NCBI RefSeq assembly: GCF_000014045.1
Contig: NC_008209.1
Location: 1,077,001-1,141,000, forward strand
DNA from: Roseobacter denitrificans OCh 114
GTDB taxonomy: Bacteria > Pseudomonadota > Alphaproteobacteria > Rhodobacterales > Rhodobacteraceae
Direction of reading: 5' to 3'
Length of the DNA stretch: 64,000 nt
Shown here one piece after another: positions 34,422 through 43,046 of the stretch. The position numbers and the translations under genes are program-made. The notes beneath the pieces were generated by a model that ran no database searches, was not told where the DNA came from, and saw only the letters and a program-made list of their open reading frames with translations. Numbering within the stretch: the stretch's first letter is position 1; each line of letters begins with the position of its first letter.

Positions 34422-35258
34422 TTATTTTTCGACAGGCCCATGCGCTGCGTTGTAGGTGTTTGATTGCGACCAGATATCTGCGACCCATTTCGCGGGACGT
34501 GCATATTGGCGAAGCGCCTTTAGCTTGTTTTTCGACTTCAACGCGCGCTTTACGTGAGCGAGCGGCGGCAGGTGCGGGGTTCTGCGGTTGTATTGCCCGG
34601 CGATCGCATCCGGGGGGTTCATGGCGCCGGCAAAAATCACGACGCGTGTTCCTTTCGGGGGGCGCGGATCGAGGAAATAATTCAACGGGAACCTTGGAAT
34701 GCATTCAATTCTGAAATGTCGAACCCATTTCACGGGCCAGAATTTGACCCCATTGGGCGCATTCTTGGTCACAAAATGCTGCTCAAACCGATACTTGTCC
34801 GCGACCGCTTGCGGGTCCGACGCGAACTGCGCCTGCAGCGGTGCCAATGCGCCAACGGGCATCCGGTAGATTGATGTCTGGCCAAGCTTTTGCAGCGGTT
34901 TTGCGGCATTGCGCGCAAGAACCACATCGTCGGGCGATCCGAATTCAAAGAACGGATCAAGGGAGCCGGTAATCGTCACATCGAGATCGACAAAAAGGAA
35001 TGGACCCGAAAGGTCCCCCAGCACCGGCGCCCAGAGCCGCGATTTGGGCCACTGGCCAATCGTGTTTTTTGGCATGAACCCGGGCATTTCCGGCAAATCA
35101 AAACAATCAACCGCCGGGTTAACGCCGTCGCTTGTGTCGGTAAAGGCCACGAAACGAAACGGGGGCGTGATGTTGCCATGCACCATTTCATAAAGGCGGT
35201 TTATGTAGGGCGCCCCATATTTGGTGCCCCAGTTGATGCAGACGATGACCTTATCCAT
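34422..35258 (-). CDS. Glycosyltransferase-like protein
   Basis: A 278-residue protein with a nucleotide-sugar-type pattern: N-terminal VIVCINWGTKYGAPYINRLYEMVHGNITPPFRFVAFTD, then WPKSRLWAPVLGDLSGPFLFVDLDVTITGSLDPFFEF, where DLD is the probable metal-binding DxD. I cannot place the exact family; it resembles GT8/GT-A type proteins common in Roseobacters. No signal peptide or membrane segment. The frame is open to 35294; the ATG at 35258 starts the conserved strand directly, but ATG at 35291 is possible. It lies between the tRNA and the pqq operon and is not obviously part of either. Confidence 0.7.
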   Translation of the reverse strand: MDKVIVCINWGTKYGAPYINRLYEMVHGNITPPFRFVAFTDTSDGVNPAVDCFDLPEMPGFMPKNTIGQWPKSRLWAPVLGDLSGPFLFVDLDVTITGSLDPFFEFGSPDDVVLARNAAKPLQKLGQTSIYRMPVGALAPLQAQFASDPQAVADKYRFEQHFVTKNAPNGVKFWPVKWVRHFRIECIPRFPLNYFLDPRPPKGTRVVIFAGAMNPPDAIAGQYNRRTPHLPPLAHVKRALKSKNKLKALRQYARPAKWVADIWSQSNTYNAAHGPVEK

Positions 35259-35321
35259 GCCAACAGCGCTAACAGCGCGCCCCTCGTTCATCAAGCCTCA
35301 TTTCCGTGGGGCGGGCTTGTC

Positions 35322-36428
35322 CTACTCGGCAGGCTCCGTTTCCTTGCCGGGGAATGCCCGATAGACGAGGGGGGCGTCGACTTGCGCTGCGTGGGTGTCC
35401 GCCTGCGCCTGCAACGCGCCGTGATGGGGCGATTTGATGCAAACGGGATCGGTCGCGGATGCATCGCCGACGATGGCCAGAGCCTGACACCGGCAGCCTC
35501 CGAAGTCTATGGTCTTGCGCTCGCAACTTTGGCAGGGTTCCGCCATCCACTCGGTGCCACGATAGGCGTTGAACGCCTCTCCGTTGTACCAGATGTCAGC
35601 AAGCGACTTGTCCTGCACACGATCAAAGCTGAGATGCGGGATGGATTGCGCCGCATGACAGGGCAGAACCTGCCCATCAGGGATCACGTTGAAACCGGAT
35701 GTCCCCCATCCGCCCATGCAGCGTTTGGGATAGTCTTCGTGATAATCGGCGGGCACATAGTCGATGACCAATGTGCCTTTCAGTTGCTTGCGGGCTTCTG
35801 CCACGATGCGGTTTGCTTCCTGCGCCTGCGCGCGCGTGGGCATCAAGGCGTCGCGGTTCTTGAGCGCCCAGCCATGAAACTGGACAGTGGCGACTTCGAT
35901 CCGGCGTGCGCCCATTTCCTGCGCCATCTCGAGCGCGCGGGGCAGCTGGTGCAGGTTTCGCCGGTGCAGAACAGCGTTGAGCGTCAGCGGAAAGCCGATC
36001 TCGCCGAGCCATTCGGCAACCTGCATCTTGCGTTTGAAGCCGCCGTTATAGCCGCCAATCTCGTCAGCCATTTCAGGGTTCGTCCCCTGCAGCGACAGTT
36101 GAACATGATCAAGCCCCGCCGCATCCAGTTCACCGAGGCGCTTTTGCGTCAGCCCGATGCCCGAGGTGATCAGGTTTGTATAAAGCCCGGCTTCGCGCGC
36201 TGCGATCACAAGCTCGGTCAGATCCCGGCGCGACGCAGGCTCTCCCCCCGACAGGTGCAATTGCAATACGCCCAGATCCGCCGCTTCGCGAAAAACACGC
36301 GCCCATGTTTGCGTATCGAGTTCTGCGTTTTGCCGGGTCAACTCGACAGGGTTTGAACAATAGGGGCAGGACAGGGGGCAGCGGTGCGTCAACTCCGCCA
36401 GCATCGCAATCGGGGCGGGTGGTTTCAT
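35322..36428 (-). CDS. pqqE: PQQ biosynthesis radical SAM protein PqqE
   Basis: Radical SAM enzyme that, with PqqD, joins the glutamate and tyrosine side chains of PqqA by a C-C bond, the first step of PQQ synthesis. The N-terminal CPLSCPYC gives the CxxxCxxC cluster motif; LHLSGGEPASRRDL follows. A SPASM-type C-terminal region holds cysteines (CMGGWG, PCHAAQS, CQSCERKTIDFGGCRCQA). At 368 residues it has normal length. The ATG overlaps the pqqD stop by four bases, and it is the last gene of the minus-strand pqqABCDE operon. Confidence 0.96.
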   Translation of the reverse strand: MKPPAPIAMLAELTHRCPLSCPYCSNPVELTRQNAELDTQTWARVFREAADLGVLQLHLSGGEPASRRDLTELVIAAREAGLYTNLITSGIGLTQKRLGELDAAGLDHVQLSLQGTNPEMADEIGGYNGGFKRKMQVAEWLGEIGFPLTLNAVLHRRNLHQLPRALEMAQEMGARRIEVATVQFHGWALKNRDALMPTRAQAQEANRIVAEARKQLKGTLVIDYVPADYHEDYPKRCMGGWGTSGFNVIPDGQVLPCHAAQSIPHLSFDRVQDKSLADIWYNGEAFNAYRGTEWMAEPCQSCERKTIDFGGCRCQALAIVGDASATDPVCIKSPHHGALQAQADTHAAQVDAPLVYRAFPGKETEPAE

Positions 36429-36700
36429 TCAGACACATCCAGAAACCGACGGCTGCGCAAGGCATCCAGAAAACCGGCACTGTCTTTTTGAATCTGGTCT
36501 TGCGGGGCGTCATAGCGGTCTGCCAACACGCTGGTGATTTCGCCGAAACTGCGCGCGCCATCCACCTCGTTCAGGATTGCATGGCCGACCGCGTCCAGAG
36601 TGATGGCGCGTTCCGGCGCGAGGAGAACCCATGCATTGCGTATACGATCATGGTGCAGGCGCACGCCACGCGGCAGGCAAGGAATATCAGTGCTCAGCAT
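36425..36700 (-). CDS. pqqD: PQQ biosynthesis peptide chaperone PqqD
   Basis: A 91-residue winged-helix-like chaperone that presents PqqA to PqqE. Typical pattern: LPRGVRLHHDRIRNAWVLLAPERAITLDAVGHAILNEVDGARSFGEITSVLADRYDAP. The upstream open frame runs to 36814 within pqqC, but ATG 36700 directly follows the pqqC stop and gives the usual length. It overlaps pqqE by four bases. Confidence 0.93.
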   Translation of the reverse strand: MLSTDIPCLPRGVRLHHDRIRNAWVLLAPERAITLDAVGHAILNEVDGARSFGEITSVLADRYDAPQDQIQKDSAGFLDALRSRRFLDVSE

Positions 36701-36701
36701 A

Positions 36702-37451
36702 TCACGAAGCCCTTTGTAACAATAGCCCGTCGCCGGGCACCCAAGCCCCGGGCGGCACACGCGCGGGCGCAACATAGGCCCCCCAAAGTGCGTCGAGTTG
36801 CGACCAGAGCACATCTGTCTTGAACGTCAAGGCGGCTGCTGCCGCATCCTGTTTTTCGGCAGTATCCGCCTGATCCAGTACCCAGGCCAGACCAAAGGCC
36901 ACATCTTTTGGTGCTTCCTTGAGGCGGTTCTTGAAATAGGACAGGGAGCTGTCATCGGCAAAATCGTAGTTCTTGAGCAGCCCCTGAATGCGGTTCGCGT
37001 GTATCTTGGGCGCAAAAAGTTCGGTCAGTGATGCCGCCACCGCCTCCAGCAGGGTTTTTTCGCGCACATAGCGGACATAGGCATCCACCGCGAATTTCGT
37101 CGCCGGCAACACGCCCTCACAGGAGGCGACATAATCCGGGTCAAGCCCGACCGCCTGCGCCAGCCGCAGCCAGCGCCTGATGCCACCTTCATTGTCGTCC
37201 GTGCCGTCGTGATCCTCAATACGCGAGCGCCATTGACGACGCAGGGCAGGGTCCTCGACCCGGCCCATGAAGGCTGCATCCTTCATGGGGATCGAATGCT
37301 GATAATAGTACCGGTTGATCACCCACGCACGTACCTGATCAGGCGTACACCCGCCGCCGTGCAACAGATCATGAAAAGGGTGCAGGTCGTGATAGCGTTC
37401 CGCGCCGATCTGACGAAGGCGGGCTTCGAATTCTTCTCTGGATTGGGTCAT
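36702..37451 (-). CDS. pqqC: Pyrroloquinoline-quinone synthase PqqC
   Basis: Cofactorless oxidase for the final eight-electron oxidation and ring closure that yields PQQ. The 249-residue heme-oxygenase-like helical fold is clear: RYHDLHPFHDLLHGGGCTPDQVRAWVINRYYYQHSIPMKDAAFMGR near the start, then DHDGTDDNEGGIRRWLRLAQAVGLD, and FAVDAYVRYVREK with the helical core downstream (LYAxxSSLFAP-like LTELFAPKIHANRI). Usual length. It sits 1 bp after the pqqB stop and 1 bp before pqqD, in a tight operon. Confidence 0.96.
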   Translation of the reverse strand: MTQSREEFEARLRQIGAERYHDLHPFHDLLHGGGCTPDQVRAWVINRYYYQHSIPMKDAAFMGRVEDPALRRQWRSRIEDHDGTDDNEGGIRRWLRLAQAVGLDPDYVASCEGVLPATKFAVDAYVRYVREKTLLEAVAASLTELFAPKIHANRIQGLLKNYDFADDSSLSYFKNRLKEAPKDVAFGLAWVLDQADTAEKQDAAAAALTFKTDVLWSQLDALWGAYVAPARVPPGAWVPGDGLLLQRAS

Positions 37452-37452
37452 G

Positions 37453-38346
37453 TCAGGTGATCTCCATGCCGTCTTGTCCGATGATCCAGCCTGCGGCCTC
37501 CGCTTGTGCCTTTTCGGCAGAGGTCGGGCGCAGGACAGGGTTGGTGTTGTTCATATGCACAAATATCTTTTTGCCAATCGCAAGCCCCTCAAAAGCGGCA
37601 ATCGAGCCGTCCGGACCGCTTATCGACATATGGCCCATACGCTTGCCGGTCTTTTGGCCCAGATTGGCGCGCACCATCTCATCATCCTGCCACAGGGTGC
37701 CATCGAAAAACAGCAAATCCGCCCCGTCCAGCCGCCCGCGCAGATCGTCATTGAGCATCGCGCAACCCGGAATGTAGAATGCGGTCTTTGTCCCGGTTTC
37801 CAGTTTCACGCCAACGGTCTGGTCGCCGATGAGATCTGTTTGTACCGTCTCCCCCTCAAGGTAGAGCGGGACTTTGCCCGGCACCGCAAAAAGCGTCGCC
37901 GTCAATCCCGGGGCCAGTTCATAGGGCGCATCCAACGCGATGGTTTCACGCACGACCACGCGGCTGTTCAGCGCGTCGAAGATGGGGTTTTGTGCCAGCA
38001 CCTCATGTATCCCGGCTGTTGCAAACAAGGTGAACGGCTGCATCTCGCGCAGCGTCAGCAAACCCGCCACATGATCAATGTCACCGTTTGTTACCAGCAC
38101 CGACCTCAGCGGCAGCTCCCGCAACCCGCTCGGGTGCAGTGCGGCACAGTCGGCCATCTGATGTCTGATATCGGGCGACGCATTCAGTATCGCCCAGCTT
38201 TCGCCGTCGGCTGTTACTGCAATCGACGATTGTGTCTGCGCGGGAATTTCGCCGGCGCGTGCGAGGTTGCAATTGTCACACCCGCAATTCCATTGAGGCA
38301 ACCCGCCACCGGCGGCGGCCCCAAGGATATGCGCGCGGAAAGTCAC
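37453..38346 (-). CDS. pqqB: PQQ biosynthesis metallo-hydrolase PqqB
   Basis: A 297-residue metallo-beta-lactamase-fold protein needed for PQQ synthesis, thought to hydroxylate the tyrosine of the intermediate. Typical start FRAHILGAAAGGGLPQWNCGCDNC with the CxCxxC zinc site, then SIAVTADGESWAILNASPDIRHQ, NGDIDHVAGLLTLRE and FFDGTLWQDDEM with MGHMSISGPDGS. Length and motifs are normal. It follows pqqA by about 25 bp and pqqC follows by 1 bp. Confidence 0.96.
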   Translation of the reverse strand: MTFRAHILGAAAGGGLPQWNCGCDNCNLARAGEIPAQTQSSIAVTADGESWAILNASPDIRHQMADCAALHPSGLRELPLRSVLVTNGDIDHVAGLLTLREMQPFTLFATAGIHEVLAQNPIFDALNSRVVVRETIALDAPYELAPGLTATLFAVPGKVPLYLEGETVQTDLIGDQTVGVKLETGTKTAFYIPGCAMLNDDLRGRLDGADLLFFDGTLWQDDEMVRANLGQKTGKRMGHMSISGPDGSIAAFEGLAIGKKIFVHMNNTNPVLRPTSAEKAQAEAAGWIIGQDGMEIT

Positions 38347-38370
38347 TGTGTCTGCCCGCGCGCGATATGT

Positions 38371-38478
38371 TTAGAACAGGTCGTCGCGGTCGTCGTGACG
38401 ATCTTCGTTCTCTGGTCCGTACATGTTGATTTCCATGCCGCACTCGATTTCGCGGATGATTGGTTTCGTCCAAGCCAT
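38371..38478 (-). CDS. pqqA: PQQ precursor peptide PqqA
   Basis: A 35-residue peptide starting MAWTKPIIREIECGMEINMY. The conserved Glu16 and Tyr20 (E-I-N-M-Y), which are linked to become PQQ, are in place. The C-terminal tail ENEDRHDDRDDLF is unusually acidic. Shine-Dalgarno GGAGG is a few bases before the ATG. It opens the pqqABCDE operon and, as in other bacteria, should be the first gene transcribed. Confidence 0.95.
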   Translation of the reverse strand: MAWTKPIIREIECGMEINMYGPENEDRHDDRDDLF

Positions 38479-38575
38479 GGGGGTCTCCTCCACTGATTTA
38501 TCGTTTCATTCTGACAGAGGATCTCGGTTTGCGCGACTCTTAATTTATAAGAGCATATACGACTTTAATCGGTGT

Positions 38576-39262
38576 TCAGAGGTCGCTCAATTGCGGCGCG
38601 GGACCCTCAAGACTAAACCCCTGGTTGCGTAATGTCTTGATTTCAAAATGAAAGTCATAGTTTTTGAGCTTTTTGCGCAAATAGCCGATGTATACGTCAA
38701 CCACATTCTCGTTACTCGACCCGTCGCCCGCCCAGAGTGCGTCAAAGATCGCCCCGCGTGACAAGGGCGTGCCGGCATGTTTGGCCAAAAGGTCCAGAAG
38801 CGCAAATTCGCGTTCGGTCAAGGTGACGCTGGCGCAGTCGTTCCTTAACTCGCGGGTGCGGCGTACAAGCTGTGGGGGCAGGGGGCGATGCTGCGCGGAA
38901 CGATGCTCCTGCACACGCAGGCGGGCCACCAGTTCATCAAAGTTGAAAGGTTTCACCACATAATCGTCCGCACCCGCCTCAAGGCCTGCGGCGCGATGTT
39001 CGACATCTGACAGGGCGGACAGCATCAGGATTGGCATGCTTACGCCAGCTGCACGGGCCAAGCGCACCAGATCGACCCCGCTGTCTGCGCCCAGCATCAC
39101 ATCGACAATCGCGCCGTCATAGCGGCCCGTTTGCAGCCTGCTCAGCGCCCGGTCTGCCCGGTTTTCAGCCTCAGTTTCGTAGCCATGCAAGGCAAGCCCA
39201 CGTGACAGCGCAGAGGTGATTTCAGGGTCGTCATCAATGATCAGCAAAGTGCTCATACGCAT
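38576..39262 (-). CDS. OmpR-family response regulator
   Basis: A 228-residue two-component regulator: receiver domain at about 1-120 (STLLIIDDDPEITSALSRG with the acidic triad, phosphoacceptor Asp54 in DGAIVDVMLG, and LSALSDVEHRAAGLEAGADDYVVKPF) and a C-terminal winged helix (LTEREFALLDLLAKHAGTPLSRGAIFDALW, VVDVYIGYLRKKL). ATG at 39262 is used; 39256 is also possible. It follows the histidine kinase stop by about 5 bp, so they form a pair. It is immediately upstream of pqqA on the same strand, so a role in regulating PQQ-linked metabolism is possible but not shown. Confidence 0.93.
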   Translation of the reverse strand: MRMSTLLIIDDDPEITSALSRGLALHGYETEAENRADRALSRLQTGRYDGAIVDVMLGADSGVDLVRLARAAGVSMPILMLSALSDVEHRAAGLEAGADDYVVKPFNFDELVARLRVQEHRSAQHRPLPPQLVRRTRELRNDCASVTLTEREFALLDLLAKHAGTPLSRGAIFDALWAGDGSSNENVVDVYIGYLRKKLKNYDFHFEIKTLRNQGFSLEGPAPQLSDL

Positions 39263-39266
39263 TATA

Positions 39267-40865
39267 TTAGGTATTGTGGCGCGGCAGGCAAACCGCGATT
39301 TTCGTCCCGGGTGCATCGCCAAGTGCCTGCTCAACGGGCACGGGACTTGTCAGCGTAATACTGCCGTTTTGTTCCGTGATCACCCAATGTGCGAGGGCAA
39401 GACCGACGCCAAAGCCTTCGTTTGCGGTGGCTGAGTTGCCTTGCGAAAACCGGTCGAAAACAGACGCCTGATCCTTGGCGGGAATGCCGCCACCGTTGTC
39501 TGTGACACTAACCCCGGCATGGTCATCGCCTAGCTCCGGTGACACATGGATATGCCGCCCGGCACGGGCGTGACGGATGCTGTTGCGCAGCAGGCTTACA
39601 AGGACCTGCCGGACCCAATTGCGATCGCAATAAACGGCAACGTCGGGCATCGCATCCATGTTCAGCGTCATGCCGGCATTGTCCACCTCCGCCTGCACCT
39701 CCGAGGCTACATCTTCGGTGAGGTCGCAAAGCATGACCCGGTCAGGGTCAAGCGCCAGTTGCCCCGTGTCCGAGCGCGCCAGCCTCAGCAGGTCATCAAT
39801 ACGGCGGTTCAGCCGCGCCGCGCGCGCCTCGATCGTGGCAAAGGCGGCTGCCGGGTCGGGGCTGCCTGTCTTGCCGATCTGTGCCTCCATCAGGATGACA
39901 GTCAAGGGCGTGCGCAATTCATGGCTGATGTCGGCGAAAAAGCGTCTGCGTTTATCGTCGATCTCTTCGAGTGCCGCATTCGCCGAGCGCAGCGCTTCCG
40001 TGCGCTGTGCGATGGTATCATTCAGGCGGTCCCATTGAGCCTGCACGTCTTCGCGCCGCGCCAGCAGGGCGCGGGCCATACGGTTGGTTTCGGCAGACAG
40101 CTGCCCGATTTCGTCAAGACGCGAGACTGGCAGCGCCACATCGAAATCGCCCTGTCCGATCTGGGTGGCGGCCCTGCGCAAGCGGTCAAGGCGGTTGAAT
40201 TGTGGCCGGATGAGACCGAGGTAGAAAACCGCAACCGCGAGCAGCGTCGCCGCGACAATGGCCAATGCGATACGGGTCAATTGCAGGCGCAGATCACCAA
40301 TGCCTGTCATGATATTGTTGCGAAACAACAGTTCCGTATTGACCGCCTGGCTCAGCAAGCTGTCCAAACCGGCGGCAAACGTGTCGATATGCGCGCGCAG
40401 CCGGTCGGTATCATCGGTGTCTTCGGCCAAACCGCTGAGCGTGGCGCCAAGAAGCGCCTCCATGCGCGCAAGGCCAAGAGACTGCGTGCCGTATCGCGAT
40501 TGTGCGTCAACCCCGAGGGACCGCGCCGCAAAGACCGCCTGTTCAACGTCGCGGTGCAACTGAGTGAAGGTGCGGCGCAACTGATCTGTCACCGGTGTGA
40601 TGCGATCCATGCGGGTCTGCGCCGTCATGCCGGTCTGAACCGCTTCGCTGGCGACAACCAGAAAGGTTGCCGCTTGTGTGGACAAAGTGGAATAGCGGGC
40701 CACGCGCGTTTCCGATGTAACCGCAGCATCAAGGCGTTGCGCAACCTCGTTCAGCCCGAGGTAAAGCGTGAGTGCCGTCAGGATCGTACCCGCGCTGAGG
40801 ATGGCCGCACCCGCCGCGAGCCGGGCCTTGAGCGATAGCATTGGTGTCTTGCTTTTACGCATCAT
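39267..40865 (-). CDS. Membrane sensor histidine kinase
   Basis: A 532-residue kinase with two membrane segments (about 15-37 LAAGAAILSAGTILTALTLYLGL and about 208-230 IALAIVAATLLAVAVFYLGL) around a helical periplasmic sensor domain, a HAMP domain (RAATQIGQGDFDVALPVSRLDEIGQLS), the H-box FFADISHELRTPLTVIL, and HATPase motifs N (RNSIRHA), VTDNGGGIP and GFGVGLALAHW. The frame is open to 40958; I use the double ATG at 40863-40865, since the extra residues precede the first membrane segment. Partner of the downstream response regulator. Signal unknown. Confidence 0.92.
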   Translation of the reverse strand: MMRKSKTPMLSLKARLAAGAAILSAGTILTALTLYLGLNEVAQRLDAAVTSETRVARYSTLSTQAATFLVVASEAVQTGMTAQTRMDRITPVTDQLRRTFTQLHRDVEQAVFAARSLGVDAQSRYGTQSLGLARMEALLGATLSGLAEDTDDTDRLRAHIDTFAAGLDSLLSQAVNTELLFRNNIMTGIGDLRLQLTRIALAIVAATLLAVAVFYLGLIRPQFNRLDRLRRAATQIGQGDFDVALPVSRLDEIGQLSAETNRMARALLARREDVQAQWDRLNDTIAQRTEALRSANAALEEIDDKRRRFFADISHELRTPLTVILMEAQIGKTGSPDPAAAFATIEARAARLNRRIDDLLRLARSDTGQLALDPDRVMLCDLTEDVASEVQAEVDNAGMTLNMDAMPDVAVYCDRNWVRQVLVSLLRNSIRHARAGRHIHVSPELGDDHAGVSVTDNGGGIPAKDQASVFDRFSQGNSATANEGFGVGLALAHWVITEQNGSITLTSPVPVEQALGDAPGTKIAVCLPRHNT

Positions 40866-41005
40866 GCTGCGGACACGAAACACGCCGGCGGCGGGTGCAC
40901 GCCCCGGCGCGCATGCTGTCTTAACGTCGAATTTACTGCGTTTGATATAGGGTTGCATCGTGAGCGGGAGGACAGAGCAAAGCAGATTAAAGGAAGACCA
41001 TAGCC

Positions 41006-41209
41006 ATGATCGAACTCCTCTTTATTGCGTGCCTTGCCACGGCACCGGATGAATGCCGTGAGCGCAGTCTCGTTTTCACCGATGTTACACCGATGCAGTG
41101 TTTGATGGGCGCGCAACCCGAGCTTGCCAAATGGGCAGCGTCCCATCCCAATCAGGACATCAAAAGCTGGCGCTGCCGTGCTGTCTCTTTTGCTGAACGC
41201 GAGACTTGA
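41006..41209 (+). CDS. Conserved small protein, 67 aa, secreted or membrane-linked
   Basis: Begins MIELLFIACLATAPDECRERSLVFTDVTPMQCLMGAQPELAKWAASHPNQDIKSWRCR, with three cysteines; it resembles small Rhodobacteraceae proteins I know only by pattern. The hydrophobic start is short and could be a signal peptide. Shine-Dalgarno AAGGA lies about 12 bases before the ATG. It is alone on the plus strand between two minus-strand genes. Function unknown. Confidence 0.65.
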   Translation: MIELLFIACLATAPDECRERSLVFTDVTPMQCLMGAQPELAKWAASHPNQDIKSWRCRAVSFAERET

Positions 41210-41219
41210 GCACATCGGC

Positions 41220-42011
41220 CTATCCTTTGCGCTTCATCATACCGCGCGAGGGATCATATCCCCAGGCCGCGATAAGCCCGAGAACCAGCGTGCTTGCCAG
41301 CACCCATGCGAGGGCCGAGAGGTTGAACTGCAGGTAGAGGGAGAACCGAATGAGCTCAACCACATGGGTGAACGGGTTTAGAGCACAGATGTCACGCAAC
41401 AGCGGTGAGCTTTCCGCCATTTTCCAAAGCGGGTAAAGCGCGGTGGACAAAAAGAACATCGGGAAAATGACGAAGTTCATCACCCCTGCGAAATTCTCAA
41501 GCTGCGAGATAAAGCTCGACAGTACGAGGCCCAAAGTGCCCAGCATCAGACCGCCCAGGATCAGCCCGGGCAAAACAGCGACATAACCAAGCGGGGGCAT
41601 GGTGATGCCAAAGAGGGCTGCGATGGCCAAAAACGCATAAACTTGCAGCACCGAAATTGTCGTGGCGCCAAACAACCTGCAAAACAGCAGCCACCAGCGT
41701 GGAAACGGGCTGGTCAGCAAGAGCCGCATGGACCCCATTTCGCGATCATAGACCAGACTGAGCGAGCTTTGCATGCCGTTGAAAAGCAGCACCATCGCAC
41801 ACAGACCCGGCACGATATAGGTCTCATAGGTGATATACGTCTGATAGGGGGCTATGATAGAGAGACCGAGGGCGGCGCGAAAACCCGCAGCAAAGATCAG
41901 CAGCCAGACCAGAGGCCGCACAAGCGCCGCGAAGAAGCGTTCGCGCTGGTGCACGAAGCGTAAAAATTCGCGCCCCACAATGGCGCGCGTCACGCCCCAG
42001 AATCCGGTCAT
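41220..42011 (-). CDS. ABC-2 type permease of a PQQ-associated exporter
   Basis: A 263-residue inner-membrane permease with six helices (LLIFAAGFRAALGL, GLCAMVLLFNGMQSSLSLVYDREMGSMRLLLTSP, ISVLQVYAFLAIAALFGI, VLPGLILGGLMLGTLGLVLSSF, FVIFPMFFLSTALYPLW, LVLGLIAAWGY). This subtype is known from gene clusters with PQQ synthesis or PQQ-dependent alcohol dehydrogenases (PedC type). Substrate unknown. It overlaps the ATPase gene by four bases, and pqq genes lie about 2.7 kb away on the same strand. Confidence 0.9.
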   Translation of the reverse strand: MTGFWGVTRAIVGREFLRFVHQRERFFAALVRPLVWLLIFAAGFRAALGLSIIAPYQTYITYETYIVPGLCAMVLLFNGMQSSLSLVYDREMGSMRLLLTSPFPRWWLLFCRLFGATTISVLQVYAFLAIAALFGITMPPLGYVAVLPGLILGGLMLGTLGLVLSSFISQLENFAGVMNFVIFPMFFLSTALYPLWKMAESSPLLRDICALNPFTHVVELIRFSLYLQFNLSALAWVLASTLVLGLIAAWGYDPSRGMMKRKG

Positions 42012-42727
42012 GCTGCAGCCCCTGTTTGCGCGAGAAACCAGTCCGACAGCGGCCTTTCACCGCGGATTTCGCCGGTCGCGCCCGAATTGATGATTTTACC
42101 TTTGTGCAACACCAGCAGCGCGTCGCTGTCGCGCACCTCATCTGTCAGATGCGTGGTCCATAAAACGCAAAGGCCCTGATCCGCGAGGTCATGGACGTGC
42201 TCTGTGATGTTCTGGCGTGCTGCGGCGTCCAATCCCACGGTCGGTTCATCAAGCAGCAAGACGGCGGGTTCATGCAACAAAGCCCGGGCGAGTTCCATAC
42301 GCCGACGGTGCCCGCCATTCAGGGCATGGACCTTTTCATCGCCACGCGCGCGCATGTCCAGCCTGTCCAGTGCTTGGTCAATCCGACCGGGCACCTCTGC
42401 GCGGGGCAAGCCGTGCAACGCGGCGAAATAGCTCATGTTCTGGCGAACAGTCAGGTTCAGATCGAGCGTTGGTTGCTGGAAAACGACACCCAGTTGTGCA
42501 AGTGCGCGGCGTGGGGTCGCGCGCAGATCATGCCCGGCAATCGAAATGTCACCTTCCGGGGCGACCAGCAGACGCGTCAACAGGGAGATTAACGTCGATT
42601 TTCCAGCGCCGTTTGGTCCAAGCAAGGCACAGAATTGACCGGGTGCCACTGTGAAAGACACGTCATCCAACGCCGTTTTCGCACCATAGTTAAAGTTGAT
42701 GCCCTGCACTGACAGCCCCAGCGTCAT
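42008..42727 (-). CDS. ABC ATPase of a PQQ-associated exporter
   Basis: A 239-residue ATPase: Walker A GPNGAGKST, Q-loop GVVFQQPTLD, signature region LNGGHRRRMELARALLHEP (an LNGGH variant of LSGGQ) and Walker B VLLLDEPTVGLD. It pairs with the downstream permease by a four-base overlap. Families with this pairing are found with PQQ genes. The ATG overlaps a short upstream leader-type frame. Confidence 0.93.
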   Translation of the reverse strand: MTLGLSVQGINFNYGAKTALDDVSFTVAPGQFCALLGPNGAGKSTLISLLTRLLVAPEGDISIAGHDLRATPRRALAQLGVVFQQPTLDLNLTVRQNMSYFAALHGLPRAEVPGRIDQALDRLDMRARGDEKVHALNGGHRRRMELARALLHEPAVLLLDEPTVGLDAAARQNITEHVHDLADQGLCVLWTTHLTDEVRDSDALLVLHKGKIINSGATGEIRGERPLSDWFLAQTGAAA

Positions 42728-42759
42728 GGAATGTAGCCGCCATCACGTGCCAGAGTCAT
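42724..42759 (-). CDS. Possible 11-residue leader peptide overlapping the ABC ATPase start
   Basis: A short frame, MTLARDGGYIP then stop, has the strong Shine-Dalgarno AGGAGGG and its TGA overlaps the ATPase ATG (ATGA). It could be a translational coupling leader, or the remnant of a lost upstream gene. The ATPase itself has no good Shine-Dalgarno of its own. Confidence 0.35.
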   Translation of the reverse strand: MTLARDGGYIP

Positions 42760-43046
42760 TACTTTTCCCTCCTGTCTCACCGGTCATTCAAGTCTGCTAT
42801 GAAATGACACGCACAACAAGGACTGTCCGGCACGACTTTTGTCTGTGCGTAGGACAGTTGTTTCAGGTACAGGTGCATCCGGCCAAAGATGAATGTGTAT
42901 GCACTGGCGTTTTACACGATGCCTTTAAACAGGTTTTGGTATTTCGACGGCAAGGTGACGGAATGTGTCGTGGCGTTGCGCAGGTTCTTCAGAACTGCAC
43001 AACGCGGTTTAGTTTTTACTCTATCGATAGAGGCCGGAAATGTTGG
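42760..43046. other. Intergenic stretch upstream of the ABC operon
   Basis: No credible gene. It should contain the promoter of the minus-strand ABC operon, and the end of the malyl-CoA lyase gene lies to its right. A 73-codon plus-strand frame that runs into the lyase 3' end is rejected as non-coding. Confidence 0.4.
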
